Assembly: GCA_016714815.1 (NCBI GenBank)
Contig: JADKBZ010000009.1
Location: forward strand, 62,001 to 126,000
Length of the DNA stretch: 64,000 nucleotides
Direction of reading: 5' to 3'
Source: Holophagales bacterium
GTDB taxonomy: Bacteria; Acidobacteriota; Thermoanaerobaculia; UBA5066
The notes under the pieces are model-generated. The model was not told the origin of the DNA, ran no database searches, and saw only the letters and a program-made list of their open reading frames with translations. Position numbers and translations under genes: made by a program. Every line of letters starts with the position of its first letter. The first letter of the stretch is position 1. This document shows positions 26,801 to 34,276 of the stretch, piece after piece.

Positions 26801-28220
26801 GCTCGAAGGCGATGACGTCGACGTCGGCGTGGCAGAACTGCGGGTGCCGCTCGGGCAGCGTCCACTGGGAGATCTGGGTCCAGCTGAGGCCCGCGTCCTC
26901 GGACCGCCAGGTATCGAGTCCTCCGGCGATGACGCGGTCGGGGTTCGTCGGATCGACCGCCATGCCCAGGAACGTCCAGCCCTGGGAGCCTGCGATCAGC
27001 GGATAGGCCTGCCCCGACGGCGGACCGAGGGCCGTTCCCCAGTTCTGGCCCCCGTTGTCGCTCCGGAAGAGGCCGACCTGGGAGTACCCCTTGCCGGATT
27101 CATAGCCCGCGACGAGCCAGTAGAGCCGGTTGGGGTTGGAGGGGGCGATCGCGACGAGGGAACGAATCGGAAGGCCGTTGTAGCCGGCCTGCTGGGCGAT
27201 GTCCTCGAAAAATACCTGCCAGGTCTCGCCTCCGTCGGTCGAGCGCCCGAGGCCACCCCAGAGGCCGGCCCAGACGACGTTGGGATTCGCCGGGCTGCGC
27301 GCCAGGTTCACTCCCTGCCGCCGGAGCTCCAGCGAGGAGAACGAGCTGGCGCCCGTGGAGGGAAGGCGGTTCACCCAGGTTCGTCCGCCGTCCGTGGAGC
27401 GGAAGATCCCGTTGGCCGTGCCGAGGAGGACGTCGTCGGGGTTGGAAGGGTGGACGTCCAGATCGTACGAATACTGCGAGGGGACGACGTCGAACCAGCC
27501 ACCGGTGACGGAAGAGGTATTGAAGCTCCAGGTCGAACCGCCGTCCGTCGACCGGAGAGTCCCCATTCCGGTCACCTGGGAGCCGCTTAGGGGCGATTGC
27601 TCCCCCGTCGCCGCGTAGACGATGCTCGGATTCGAGGGCGCGACGGCGACGGCGCCGAAGGTCAGGAGCGGGAGGTCGTCCGTGAGGTTCACAGGGTTGC
27701 CGTAGTCGGAACCCGCTCCCCCCTGCCGGGTCAGGAGCCAGATGCCTCCGTTCGCCGTGGCGACGTAGAGCTTCGAGCCGTCGCGGGTGAAGGCGTAATC
27801 GCGAACGCGGCCGGCATCGGTCGTCGGCCCGAGGGATTTCCAGCCGGCGGCGGCCAGCGTTGCGTTGAGGGGCTGGGGGCCTCCGTCCTGCGTTCGGAAA
27901 CGAAGGCGCTCCCGGTAGATCGCTTCCGAGACCGATCGAAGAATCGGCGCCGCGGGGAGCTCTGCGCTTTCCTGCGTCTCCCACTCGCGCCGCGCCTTCC
28001 AGTAGCCCTTCCCCTCGTGGGTGGCTTCTTCCTCGTCTGCCCTTTCCTTCCGGGCACCGAGGAGGGAGAGGTTTGGGATGTTTCGTCGCCCGGAGAAAGG
28101 TATCCCGCCATCGAGCACAGGTGCGGAGGCGTCGGTCTGCGCGGGCAGGGGGAAGGCGGCGAAGACCGAAACCAGGACGAGGGCACTCGTCGAAAGAGAG
28201 AACCAGAGGCGTCGAATCAT
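23875..28220 (-). CDS. Very large secreted BNR/sortilin-like propeller protein with PKD domain and two C-terminal modules; one-base frameshift near 24493-24496
   Basis: A signal peptide (MIRRLWFSLSTSALVLVSVF) leads to a long series of Asp-box repeats (STDGGSTW, STDGGRTW, STDGGETW, SDNGGQNW, STNGGRSF, STNKGQAW), which build one or two 7-10-bladed propellers as in Vps10/sortilin-type proteins. A PKD domain (FSPASPKPGQSVTFSDRSQG) sits at about 857-943. Two copies of the window's shared module follow (LLPIVLTSSG... to YGVLNDNLNGDGAFVPM, and MIPVVLEASG... to YGVLNDQGNDDGSYVPM). The last copy changes frame: one extra G in the GGGG run at 24493-24496 joins DPVPDWG to YFDLPAGTQF and yields about 1448 residues. 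Secretion and binding of polymers or proteins are inferred; no catalytic motif is seen. SD AAGGGAGGG precedes ATG 28220. Confidence 0.8.
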
Positions 28221-28234
28221 GACGTCCCTCCCTT

Positions 28235-28279
28235 CAGGGGGCCTACTTTTTGTGCTGAATTACACAGTATAGGCCCCTG
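28235..28279 (-). promoter_or_regulatory. Inverted repeat in the leader of the BNR-protein gene, with a TATACT -10-like box
   Basis: On the minus strand CAGGGGCCTA (28279-28270) pairs with TAGGCCCCCTG (28245-28235) with one bulged C. An inner TGTG/CACA pair closes a small AT-rich loop. TATACT lies at 28271-28266 within the first arm. The structure ends 14 nt before the ATG and just before the SD. It may be an operator or a leader hairpin. Confidence 0.5.
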
Positions 28280-28491
28280 CGACTTTTCGGCCATCTCGCC
28301 GCCGACAGGAGGGCCGGAACGGAAGACCGGTCAGTCCGCCGGCAGCAACGAGGCCGCCCGGGAAGTGCGGCCTATGCCGGGGCGATTCGAAACGGTCGAA
28401 GGCCGGATGCCGATGGGGCCGAGGGTTGCGGTCCGGATCGTGGCCGTCGTGCGACGGAGAGCACGCGCCCGCCGTGCCCGAACCGGGCCAA
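28280..28491. other. Non-coding spacer between lysA and the BNR-protein gene
   Basis: The whole gap between genes is 320 bp (28221-28540). Apart from the leader hairpin at one end and a hairpin downstream of lysA at the other, I see no RNA gene, small gene with an SD, or repeat in it. Open frames crossing it are chance frames of GC-rich DNA. Confidence 0.5.
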
Positions 28492-28519
28492 ACCGGGGCA
28501 GCCTGCTGCCACCCCCGGT
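28492..28519 (-). terminator. Possible hairpin terminator downstream of lysA
   Basis: ACCGGGG and CCCCGGT enclose an inner GGCAGC/GCTGC arm, giving a strong stem 21 nt beyond the lysA stop. Only TT follows, so factor-independent termination is doubtful. Confidence 0.35.
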
Positions 28520-28540
28520 GTGAAAACTCTCCGCGCGTCC

Positions 28541-29848
28541 CTACGGGCGGACTTCGGCCCCTCCCGGCTCCCCCCGGTGCAGCTCCTCGAACGTCCCGCG
28601 CCTCCGGATGACCCGGACCTCGTCGCCGTCGACGAGGAGCTCGGCGGGGAGCGGGCGGGCGTTGTACTCGCTCGCCATGGCGAAGCCGTAGGCGCCGGCG
28701 TCGAGGAAGACGACGAGGTCGCCCGCCTCGGGCGTGGGGAGGAGCCTCCCCTCGGCGAGGATGTCGCCGGTCTCGCAGACGTCGCCGGCGACGTCGAGGG
28801 TCATCGGCGCGGCCGTCTTCCCGACGACGCGGACGCGGTGCACGGCGCCGTAGAACGCCGGCCGCAGGAGGGTGTTGAAGCCGGCGTCGACGTTGACGAA
28901 CGACTTCACGGGGGTCGTCTTCACCGAGTTGACGCGGGCGACCATGAGGCCCGACTGGGCGACGAGGAAGCGACCCGGCTCGATCCAGAGCTCCGGCTCG
29001 TAGCCGAGGAGGGAGATCTCCTCCTTCCAGATCGACTGGAGGGCCTTCGCGAGCTCCTCGGGGCTCATCCCCGTGCCGCCGTCGCGGAAGGGGATCCCGA
29101 GGCCGCCGCCGAGGTCGACGAAGGAGAGGCGGATGCCGAGCTCCTCCTTCAGCTCGCGGACGAAGGCGAGCATCTTTCGCGCGGCTTCCTCGTAGGCGAC
29201 CGTATCGTTGATCTGGGAGCCGATGTGGCAGTGGATCCCCGCGATGACGACGTTCGGAAGGGATTTCGCGGTCTCGTACCCTTTTCGCGCGATTCCACCG
29301 TCGAGGTGGACGCCGAACTTCGACTCGGAGCAGCCGGTGTTGATCTGGTGGAGCGTGTCGGGGTCGACGCCGGGGTTGATCCGGAAGGAGATCCGCGCCG
29401 TGGTCCCGCGCCGCACCGCGGCGGCGGAGACCTGGGACAGCTCGTCGAGATTGTCGACGTTCAGGAGGACGTCGTGCTCGAGGGAGAAGTCGATCTCGGA
29501 CGGGCTCTTGGAGGAGGACGAGAAGAGGACGTCGCTCCCCTTCGCCCCGGCCCGGAGCGCGGCGCGGATCTCTCCCTCGGAGACGACCTCGGGAGCGAGG
29601 CCCTCGGAGAGGACGAGCCGCACGATCTCGACGTTCGTGTTCGCCTTCAGGGCGTATCGGACCCTGAGCTTCGGAAAGCGGGGGCCGAAGGCGGCCAGAA
29701 GGGAGCGGGCCTGCTCGCGGATCGTCTCCGCGTCGTAGACGTAGAAGGGCGTGCCGTGCTCCGCGGCGAGCCGCGTGAAGGCGGCGACGGCGGCCGGGTG
29801 AGCGGCGTCGCCGGCGCGGGCGAGGAGGAGCCCTTCGCGGAGGGTCAC
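28541..29848 (-). CDS. lysA: Diaminopimelate decarboxylase
   Basis: The 435-residue PLP enzyme has fold-type III features: the Schiff-base lysine Lys68 in RYALKANTN, HCHIGSQI, the phosphate-binding glycine-rich loop FVDLGGGLGIPF, EPGRFLV, and the C-terminal catalytic stretch DVCETGDILA with GAYGFAMASEYNARPLP. It converts meso-diaminopimelate to L-lysine in the cytoplasm, the last step of lysine synthesis, and competes with peptidoglycan precursor synthesis for meso-DAP. The GTG at 29848 has GAGGAGGAC upstream. It is divergent from the LD-carboxypeptidase gene and is not in an operon with other lysine genes. Confidence 0.96.
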   Translation of the reverse strand: MTLREGLLLARAGDAAHPAAVAAFTRLAAEHGTPFYVYDAETIREQARSLLAAFGPRFPKLRVRYALKANTNVEIVRLVLSEGLAPEVVSEGEIRAALRAGAKGSDVLFSSSSKSPSEIDFSLEHDVLLNVDNLDELSQVSAAAVRRGTTARISFRINPGVDPDTLHQINTGCSESKFGVHLDGGIARKGYETAKSLPNVVIAGIHCHIGSQINDTVAYEEAARKMLAFVRELKEELGIRLSFVDLGGGLGIPFRDGGTGMSPEELAKALQSIWKEEISLLGYEPELWIEPGRFLVAQSGLMVARVNSVKTTPVKSFVNVDAGFNTLLRPAFYGAVHRVRVVGKTAAPMTLDVAGDVCETGDILAEGRLLPTPEAGDLVVFLDAGAYGFAMASEYNARPLPAELLVDGDEVRVIRRRGTFEELHRGEPGGAEVRP

Positions 29849-29987
29849 GGCGTCCTCCTCGCCGGAAGCGCCGGGGACGGCACGGAGAGGCGGCGGGCGG
29901 GGGCGGCGGGCGGGGGCGAAAGAAGGCTGCTCATGGGACGTCTGCCGATTCTGCGGCCGCGGCGGGCTCCGGTCCAGACGCGGCGCT

Positions 29988-29993
29988 TAGAAT
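29988..29993 (+). promoter_or_regulatory. -10-like TAGAAT directly before an SD-less start
   Basis: TAGAAT ends 6 nt before the GTG at 30000, and there is no SD. If used, transcription would begin at or next to the start codon, giving a leaderless message for the LD-carboxypeptidase gene. Confidence 0.4.
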
Positions 29994-29999
29994 CCGCGG

Positions 30000-31058
30000 G
30001 TGAAGACCCGCCGCAGCCTCCTCGCCGATGCCGCTCTCGCCTCGGCGTTCCTCGCTCTTCCCCGCGCCGCCCGGGCCGCGGTGCCCGCCGCCGGACCTGT
30101 CCGCCCGAAGAAGCTCGGGCCGGGGGCGCGCGTGGCGCTCGTCTCGCCCGCGAGCCCCGAGGAGGAGCCGGAGGGGATCGCCATCGCCGAGGAGATCGTC
30201 GCCTCGCTCGGTCTCGTCCCGAGGAGGATGCCGTCGGCGGCCCGCCAGACGATGTACCTCGCCGGAACGGACGAGGAGCGGGCGGCGGACCTGAACGCGG
30301 CCTTCCGCGATCCGTCGATCGACGCGATCTGGTGCATCCGGGGCGGCTACGGCTCGGGCCGGCTCCTGCCGCTCCTCGACTGGGAGGCGATCCGGAAGAA
30401 CCCGAAGCCTCTCCTCGGCTACAGCGACATCACGGCCCTCCTGAACGGCATCTACGCGAAAACGGGCCTCGTCACGTTCCACGCGCCGACCTGCTCGGGG
30501 AGCATCTCCGACTACTCGCTGGCCGAGCTGAAGAAGGTCGTCTTCTCGACGGAGCCCGCGGGCGTCATCGCCGCGGCCCCGCCGGCGGAGCCGAAGGAAG
30601 GGTTCGTCGACCGCGAAGACCGCCTCCGGCGGATCGTCCCCGGCACGGGCCGCGGGCGGCTCGTGGGCGGGAACATCAGCGTTTTCTCCATGGTCGTCGG
30701 CACGCCGTGGGAGCCGCCGCTGGAGGGCTCGATCCTCTTCCTGGAGGAGGTCGGCGAGGAGCCGTACCGGATCGACCGCTGGCTGACGCAGCTCGTCCTG
30801 ACGGGACGGCTCGCCAGGTGCGCGGGGATCGTCTTCGGCAAGTTCAAGGACTGCGGCCCGGCGGAAAAGGGGAACTTCCAGGGGACGTGGACCTGGCAGA
30901 CGGTCGTGGCGGATCGTTTCGGCAAGCTCGGCGTCCCGGTCCTGGCGGGGCTCCGGTTCGGGCACGTGGCCGACAAGTCGACCCTGCCCGTCGGCGTCCT
31001 GGCGGAGCTGGACGTGGCGAAGGGGACCCTCACCCTTCTCGAGCCCGCCGTCTCCTGA
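30000..31058 (+). CDS. Exported LD-carboxypeptidase (peptidase family S66, LdcA-like)
   Basis: The 352-residue protein contains the S66 core: VALVSPASPEE, IWCIRGGYGSGRLLPLLDW, the nucleophile Ser142 in LLGYSDITALLN, the glutamate region ILFLEEVGEEPYRIDR, and the histidine region FGHVADKSTLPVG. The family cleaves the L,D-bond before the terminal D-alanine of tetrapeptides in murein recycling. Classical LdcA is cytoplasmic; this one starts MKTRRSLLADAALASAFLAL with a twin-arginine-like signal and an ARA cleavage site, so export is likely. The 7TM-GGDEF gene starts directly after its stop. Confidence 0.9.
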   Translation: MKTRRSLLADAALASAFLALPRAARAAVPAAGPVRPKKLGPGARVALVSPASPEEEPEGIAIAEEIVASLGLVPRRMPSAARQTMYLAGTDEERAADLNAAFRDPSIDAIWCIRGGYGSGRLLPLLDWEAIRKNPKPLLGYSDITALLNGIYAKTGLVTFHAPTCSGSISDYSLAELKKVVFSTEPAGVIAAAPPAEPKEGFVDREDRLRRIVPGTGRGRLVGGNISVFSMVVGTPWEPPLEGSILFLEEVGEEPYRIDRWLTQLVLTGRLARCAGIVFGKFKDCGPAEKGNFQGTWTWQTVVADRFGKLGVPVLAGLRFGHVADKSTLPVGVLAELDVAKGTLTLLEPAVS

Positions 31059-32804
31059 ATGATGACGAGGCCGGCACGCCCGACTCGACGGGCCGCCCTC
31101 GTCCCGTTTCTGCGGATCGTCGCGCGGACGCTGGCGGCGGGGGCGGTGCTCGTCGCGACGGAGCTGCCGGCGCTCGAAGCCCGCACGGATCTTCCCGTCT
31201 CCCTCTCCACCGGCTGGCGGGCGGCCGACGGCGATCCGCCCGACGGCGTCACCGGAATCGACAGGCTCGACTTCCAGCCGGCGGACCCGCTCCGGGACCA
31301 GGCCCGGCGCGAGGGCGTTCGCTGGTACCGGATCCTCGTCGACCTCTCGCCGTTCGTCGGGCAGCCGCTCGCCTTCGCGGTGCCCGGAATCCGGGACGTG
31401 GACGAGGTCTGGTTCGACGGGGTGCGGATCGGGGGCCTCGGCGACTTTCCCCCCGGCTCCGACACGGCCCACTTCGTCTCGCGCCTCTACCCCCTGCCGA
31501 CGGACCGGGTCGATGCCTCGGGCCCCCGCGAGCTGGTCCTCCGGGTCTGGCACGGGAAACGGGACGGAAGCGCCTTCCGGGGCCTGCCGGTCATCGGGAA
31601 CCTCGCCCGCCTCGAACGCGAGCGCTCGTTTCACGACCAGAGCCTGATCCTCTTCTTCGCAGGCTCGGGCGTGGTGGCGGTGCTCCTGGTCCTCTTCTCC
31701 TTCCACTCGAGAAGCCCCGCCGACTACCTTCTCTTCGGCGGGTTCGCCACCGCGCTCGGCCTCTACGTGACGCTGGGCCATTCGGTCTGGAGCGACTCCC
31801 CGGTGTCCCACGCGGTCGTCTTCCGGGCAAGCATCGTCGTCCTCGTGACGACGGCGATCTGCTACTGCCTGGCGATGCTCCGCTTTCTCGGAGCCGGGGT
31901 GCCGCCCGGCTACCGGCTGCTTCTCCCGGCTTTCGGCCTCCTCGGCCTCCTGGCGCCGGTCGTTCCGGGTATCGAGAGCTTCGTCGTTCCACTCCAGATC
32001 TTCCGCTGGGCCTTCACGGCCCTGGCCGTCGACCTTCTCGTCCGGTTCTCCGTCGCCGCGTGGAGGGGACGCCGCAACGCGCGCACCGACCTGCTCGGCC
32101 ACGTGTCGTTTCTCCTGGCGACGGTACCGGTCGCCGGCCTCGTTCCGGGGAGCGGGCCCGCCGATCTCGACCCCGCCTGGCGGGTCGTCCTCCTGGGCGT
32201 CCTGTTCCTCTGCCTCGCCTCGACCGTCCTCTGGCGGATGTCGGAAGAGGTGCGCCGGTACCGGCTCGCGGGTCTGACGGATCCCGGAACCCGCCTCTGG
32301 AATCGGGACGCCCTGTACGGGGAGCTCGCGGAGCGGGGCGAGGCCTGCCGAAGGGGAAAGGGGCGTGGCTTCGCCCTCCTGCTCGCCGACGTGGACCGAT
32401 TCGGCGAATGGAACGACCAGAAGGGCCACCTGGCGGGCGACCGCCTCCTCCTGCGTGCGGCGCGAGCCCTCCTCGACGCGTCCCGCCCGCAGGACTTCGT
32501 CGCGCGCTACGGCGGGGACGAGTACGCCGTGGTCGTCGGAGAGGTGGACGGGGAGACGCTTCCCGCGTTCGCCTCCCGGCTGGGCGAAGCGCTGGAGGCG
32601 GCGCTCTCCGACGAGACGAACGGCTCTCTCCGGAGCGCGTCGATCGGGGCGGAGCTCTTCGACGGCGCCCGCCACCGGACCCCGGAAGACCTCCTGCGCG
32701 ACGCCGACCGGAAGCTCTTCGAGGCGAAGGAGGCGTTCCGTGCCGGTCACCCGGCCCGGGCCGCGCGGCAGAGCTCCTCGGGAACGTGGTCCCTTCGAAC
32801 CTGA
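31059..32804 (+). CDS. Diguanylate cyclase with periplasmic sensor and 7TM domain
   Basis: The 581-residue protein has an N-terminal helix, a periplasmic beta-rich domain (WYRILVDLSPFVGQPLAFAV, then DEVWFDGVRIGGLGDFPPGS) of the galactose-binding-like type found in 7TMR-DISM receptors, seven membrane segments (about 195-395), and a cytoplasmic GGDEF domain. The active-site motif reads GGDEY (about 485-489) instead of GGDEF, a tolerated variant, and the inhibitory site RPQD lies exactly nine residues upstream, as in product-inhibited enzymes. It probably makes c-di-GMP in response to an envelope signal, perhaps a carbohydrate. The gene directly follows the LD-carboxypeptidase. Confidence 0.88.
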   Translation: MMTRPARPTRRAALVPFLRIVARTLAAGAVLVATELPALEARTDLPVSLSTGWRAADGDPPDGVTGIDRLDFQPADPLRDQARREGVRWYRILVDLSPFVGQPLAFAVPGIRDVDEVWFDGVRIGGLGDFPPGSDTAHFVSRLYPLPTDRVDASGPRELVLRVWHGKRDGSAFRGLPVIGNLARLERERSFHDQSLILFFAGSGVVAVLLVLFSFHSRSPADYLLFGGFATALGLYVTLGHSVWSDSPVSHAVVFRASIVVLVTTAICYCLAMLRFLGAGVPPGYRLLLPAFGLLGLLAPVVPGIESFVVPLQIFRWAFTALAVDLLVRFSVAAWRGRRNARTDLLGHVSFLLATVPVAGLVPGSGPADLDPAWRVVLLGVLFLCLASTVLWRMSEEVRRYRLAGLTDPGTRLWNRDALYGELAERGEACRRGKGRGFALLLADVDRFGEWNDQKGHLAGDRLLLRAARALLDASRPQDFVARYGGDEYAVVVGEVDGETLPAFASRLGEALEAALSDETNGSLRSASIGAELFDGARHRTPEDLLRDADRKLFEAKEAFRAGHPARAARQSSSGTWSLRT

Positions 32805-32813
32805 CCGATTCCG

Positions 32814-32819
32814 TACACT
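32814..32819 (+). promoter_or_regulatory. -10-like TACACT directly before an SD-less start
   Basis: TACACT lies 8 nt before the GTG at 32828 of the M28 peptidase, which has no SD. The arrangement fits a leaderless transcript. Confidence 0.4.
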
Positions 32820-32827
32820 CCCGTCCC

Positions 32828-34276
32828 GTGACACAGAGACGCCGGACCCGCCCGACACTTCTCGCCCTTCTCCTTCCGCTCTACGCCGGCGGGCTCGCGT
32901 TCGCCGAGGGACCGGCCGACCCGCTCCCGCCGGAGACGAGAACGGCGGTCGTCGCGCTCGCCGCGAAAGGGACCGGGCCGACCCGCGCGACGGAGTGGGT
33001 GCGCCGGCTGACCGACGAGGTCGGTCCGCGCCTCGCCGGCTCGCCGGGCGACCGCGCCGCGGTCGCGTGGGGGCAGGCGCTCCTTCGCGAGCTCGGCTTC
33101 GTGAACGTGCGTGCCGAGGAGGTCGCCGTGACGGCCTGGGAAAGGGGCGTCGAGACGGCAGAGGTCGTCTCCCCGTTCCCCCAGAGGCTCGTCGTCACGG
33201 CGCTGGGAGGAAGCGTCGGAACGCCGGCGGACGGGGTCACGGCGCCCGTCGTCGAGATGAAGACGCTCCAGGCACTCGAGGAGGCGGTGAAGGCCGACCC
33301 CGACGCGGTCCGCGGGAAGATCGTCTTCTTCAGCCGCCGGACGGTGAAAGGGGAGGAGGGGCCGGGCTACGGCGCGAACGTCCCGATGCGTTCCACGGGG
33401 GCCGCCAAGGCGGGGCCGCACGGCGCGCTCGCCGTCCTCGTCCGCTCCGTCGGGACTTCCACGAACCGCTTCGCGCACACCGGCTCGACGAACTACGCCG
33501 ACGGCGGTCCGCGCATCCCGGCGGCCGCCGTCTCCAACGCCGACGCCGACCTCCTCGAGAGGCTCCTGGCGCGGGGCCCCGTGAAGGTGAAAGTCGTCCT
33601 GGGCTGCCGCCCGCTCCCCCCCGCCACGTCGGCGAACGTGATCGGCGAGGTGACGGGGCGCGAAACGCCGGACGAGGTCGTCGTCGTCTCGGGCCACCTC
33701 GATTCGTGGGATCTCGGAACGGGCGCGATCGACGACGGCGCCGGGTGCGCGATCGCCATCGAGGCGGCGCGCCTGATCGCCAGCGCCCCCCGCCGGCCGC
33801 GGCGGACGATCCGCGTCGTCCTCTACGCGAACGAGGAGAGCGGCCTGGCGGGCGGGAAGGGCTACTTCGTCCGCCACGGGGCCGAGATGCCGAAGCACGC
33901 GGGCGCCTTCGAGGCCGACAGCGGAACGGGCGCGCCCCAGGGCTTCTCCTGGAACGCGGCGGAGACGCTCGAGCCGGCCGTCGCCGCGGTGGCGAAGCTC
34001 CTCGAGCCGCTCGGCGCCGGGACGCTGCGCAAGGGAGGGGCCGGCGGCGCCGACACCTCGCCGATGCTCCCGGCCGGGGTGCCGCTCTTCGGCCTCCGGC
34101 AGGAGACCGGGCGCTACTTCGACTTTCACCACACGGCCGACGACACGTTCGACAAGATCGAAAGCCCCTCGCTCGACAAGGCGGCCGCCGCCGTCGCCGC
34201 GATGGCGTACGCGGTGGCCGACCTTCCGGGGATCCACGCCCGGCCGGCGGCGCCGCCGGAGCCGAAGCCGCGGTGA
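32828..34276 (+). CDS. Secreted M28-family zinc aminopeptidase
   Basis: The 482-residue protein begins with a signal peptide (LLALLLPLYAGGLAFA). The C-terminal half holds the two-zinc M28 site: His and Asp in VVSGHLDSWDLGTGAIDDGAG, the catalytic/ligand glutamates in LYANEESGLAGG, Asp in FEADSGTG, and His in FDFHHTADDTFDKIE. A protease-associated insert region (VRGKIVFFSRR to YGANVPMRS) lies in the N-terminal half. Relatives are aminopeptidases or carboxypeptidase-Q-like enzymes acting on exported peptides. The GTG at 32828 was chosen for the signal peptide. Its stop overlaps the GTG of the copper ATPase by 4 bp. Confidence 0.92.
   Translation: MTQRRRTRPTLLALLLPLYAGGLAFAEGPADPLPPETRTAVVALAAKGTGPTRATEWVRRLTDEVGPRLAGSPGDRAAVAWGQALLRELGFVNVRAEEVAVTAWERGVETAEVVSPFPQRLVVTALGGSVGTPADGVTAPVVEMKTLQALEEAVKADPDAVRGKIVFFSRRTVKGEEGPGYGANVPMRSTGAAKAGPHGALAVLVRSVGTSTNRFAHTGSTNYADGGPRIPAAAVSNADADLLERLLARGPVKVKVVLGCRPLPPATSANVIGEVTGRETPDEVVVVSGHLDSWDLGTGAIDDGAGCAIAIEAARLIASAPRRPRRTIRVVLYANEESGLAGGKGYFVRHGAEMPKHAGAFEADSGTGAPQGFSWNAAETLEPAVAAVAKLLEPLGAGTLRKGGAGGADTSPMLPAGVPLFGLRQETGRYFDFHHTADDTFDKIESPSLDKAAAAVAAMAYAVADLPGIHARPAAPPEPKPR

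Noticed and set aside
28279..28294. Sigma-54-like TGGC...GCA pattern upstream of the BNR gene
   Set aside because: Only the spacing and half of the bases match, and it overlaps a better explained inverted repeat.
28520..34276. Very long open frames opposite or across real genes, including one of about 1900 codons here and one of about 1590 codons at 42203-46969
   Set aside because: High GC leaves few stop codons in shadow frames. The translations are low-complexity Arg/Pro/Gly-rich, and well-conserved genes occupy other frames. Only the 3' parts of these frames are real genes (M28 peptidase and PAP2).
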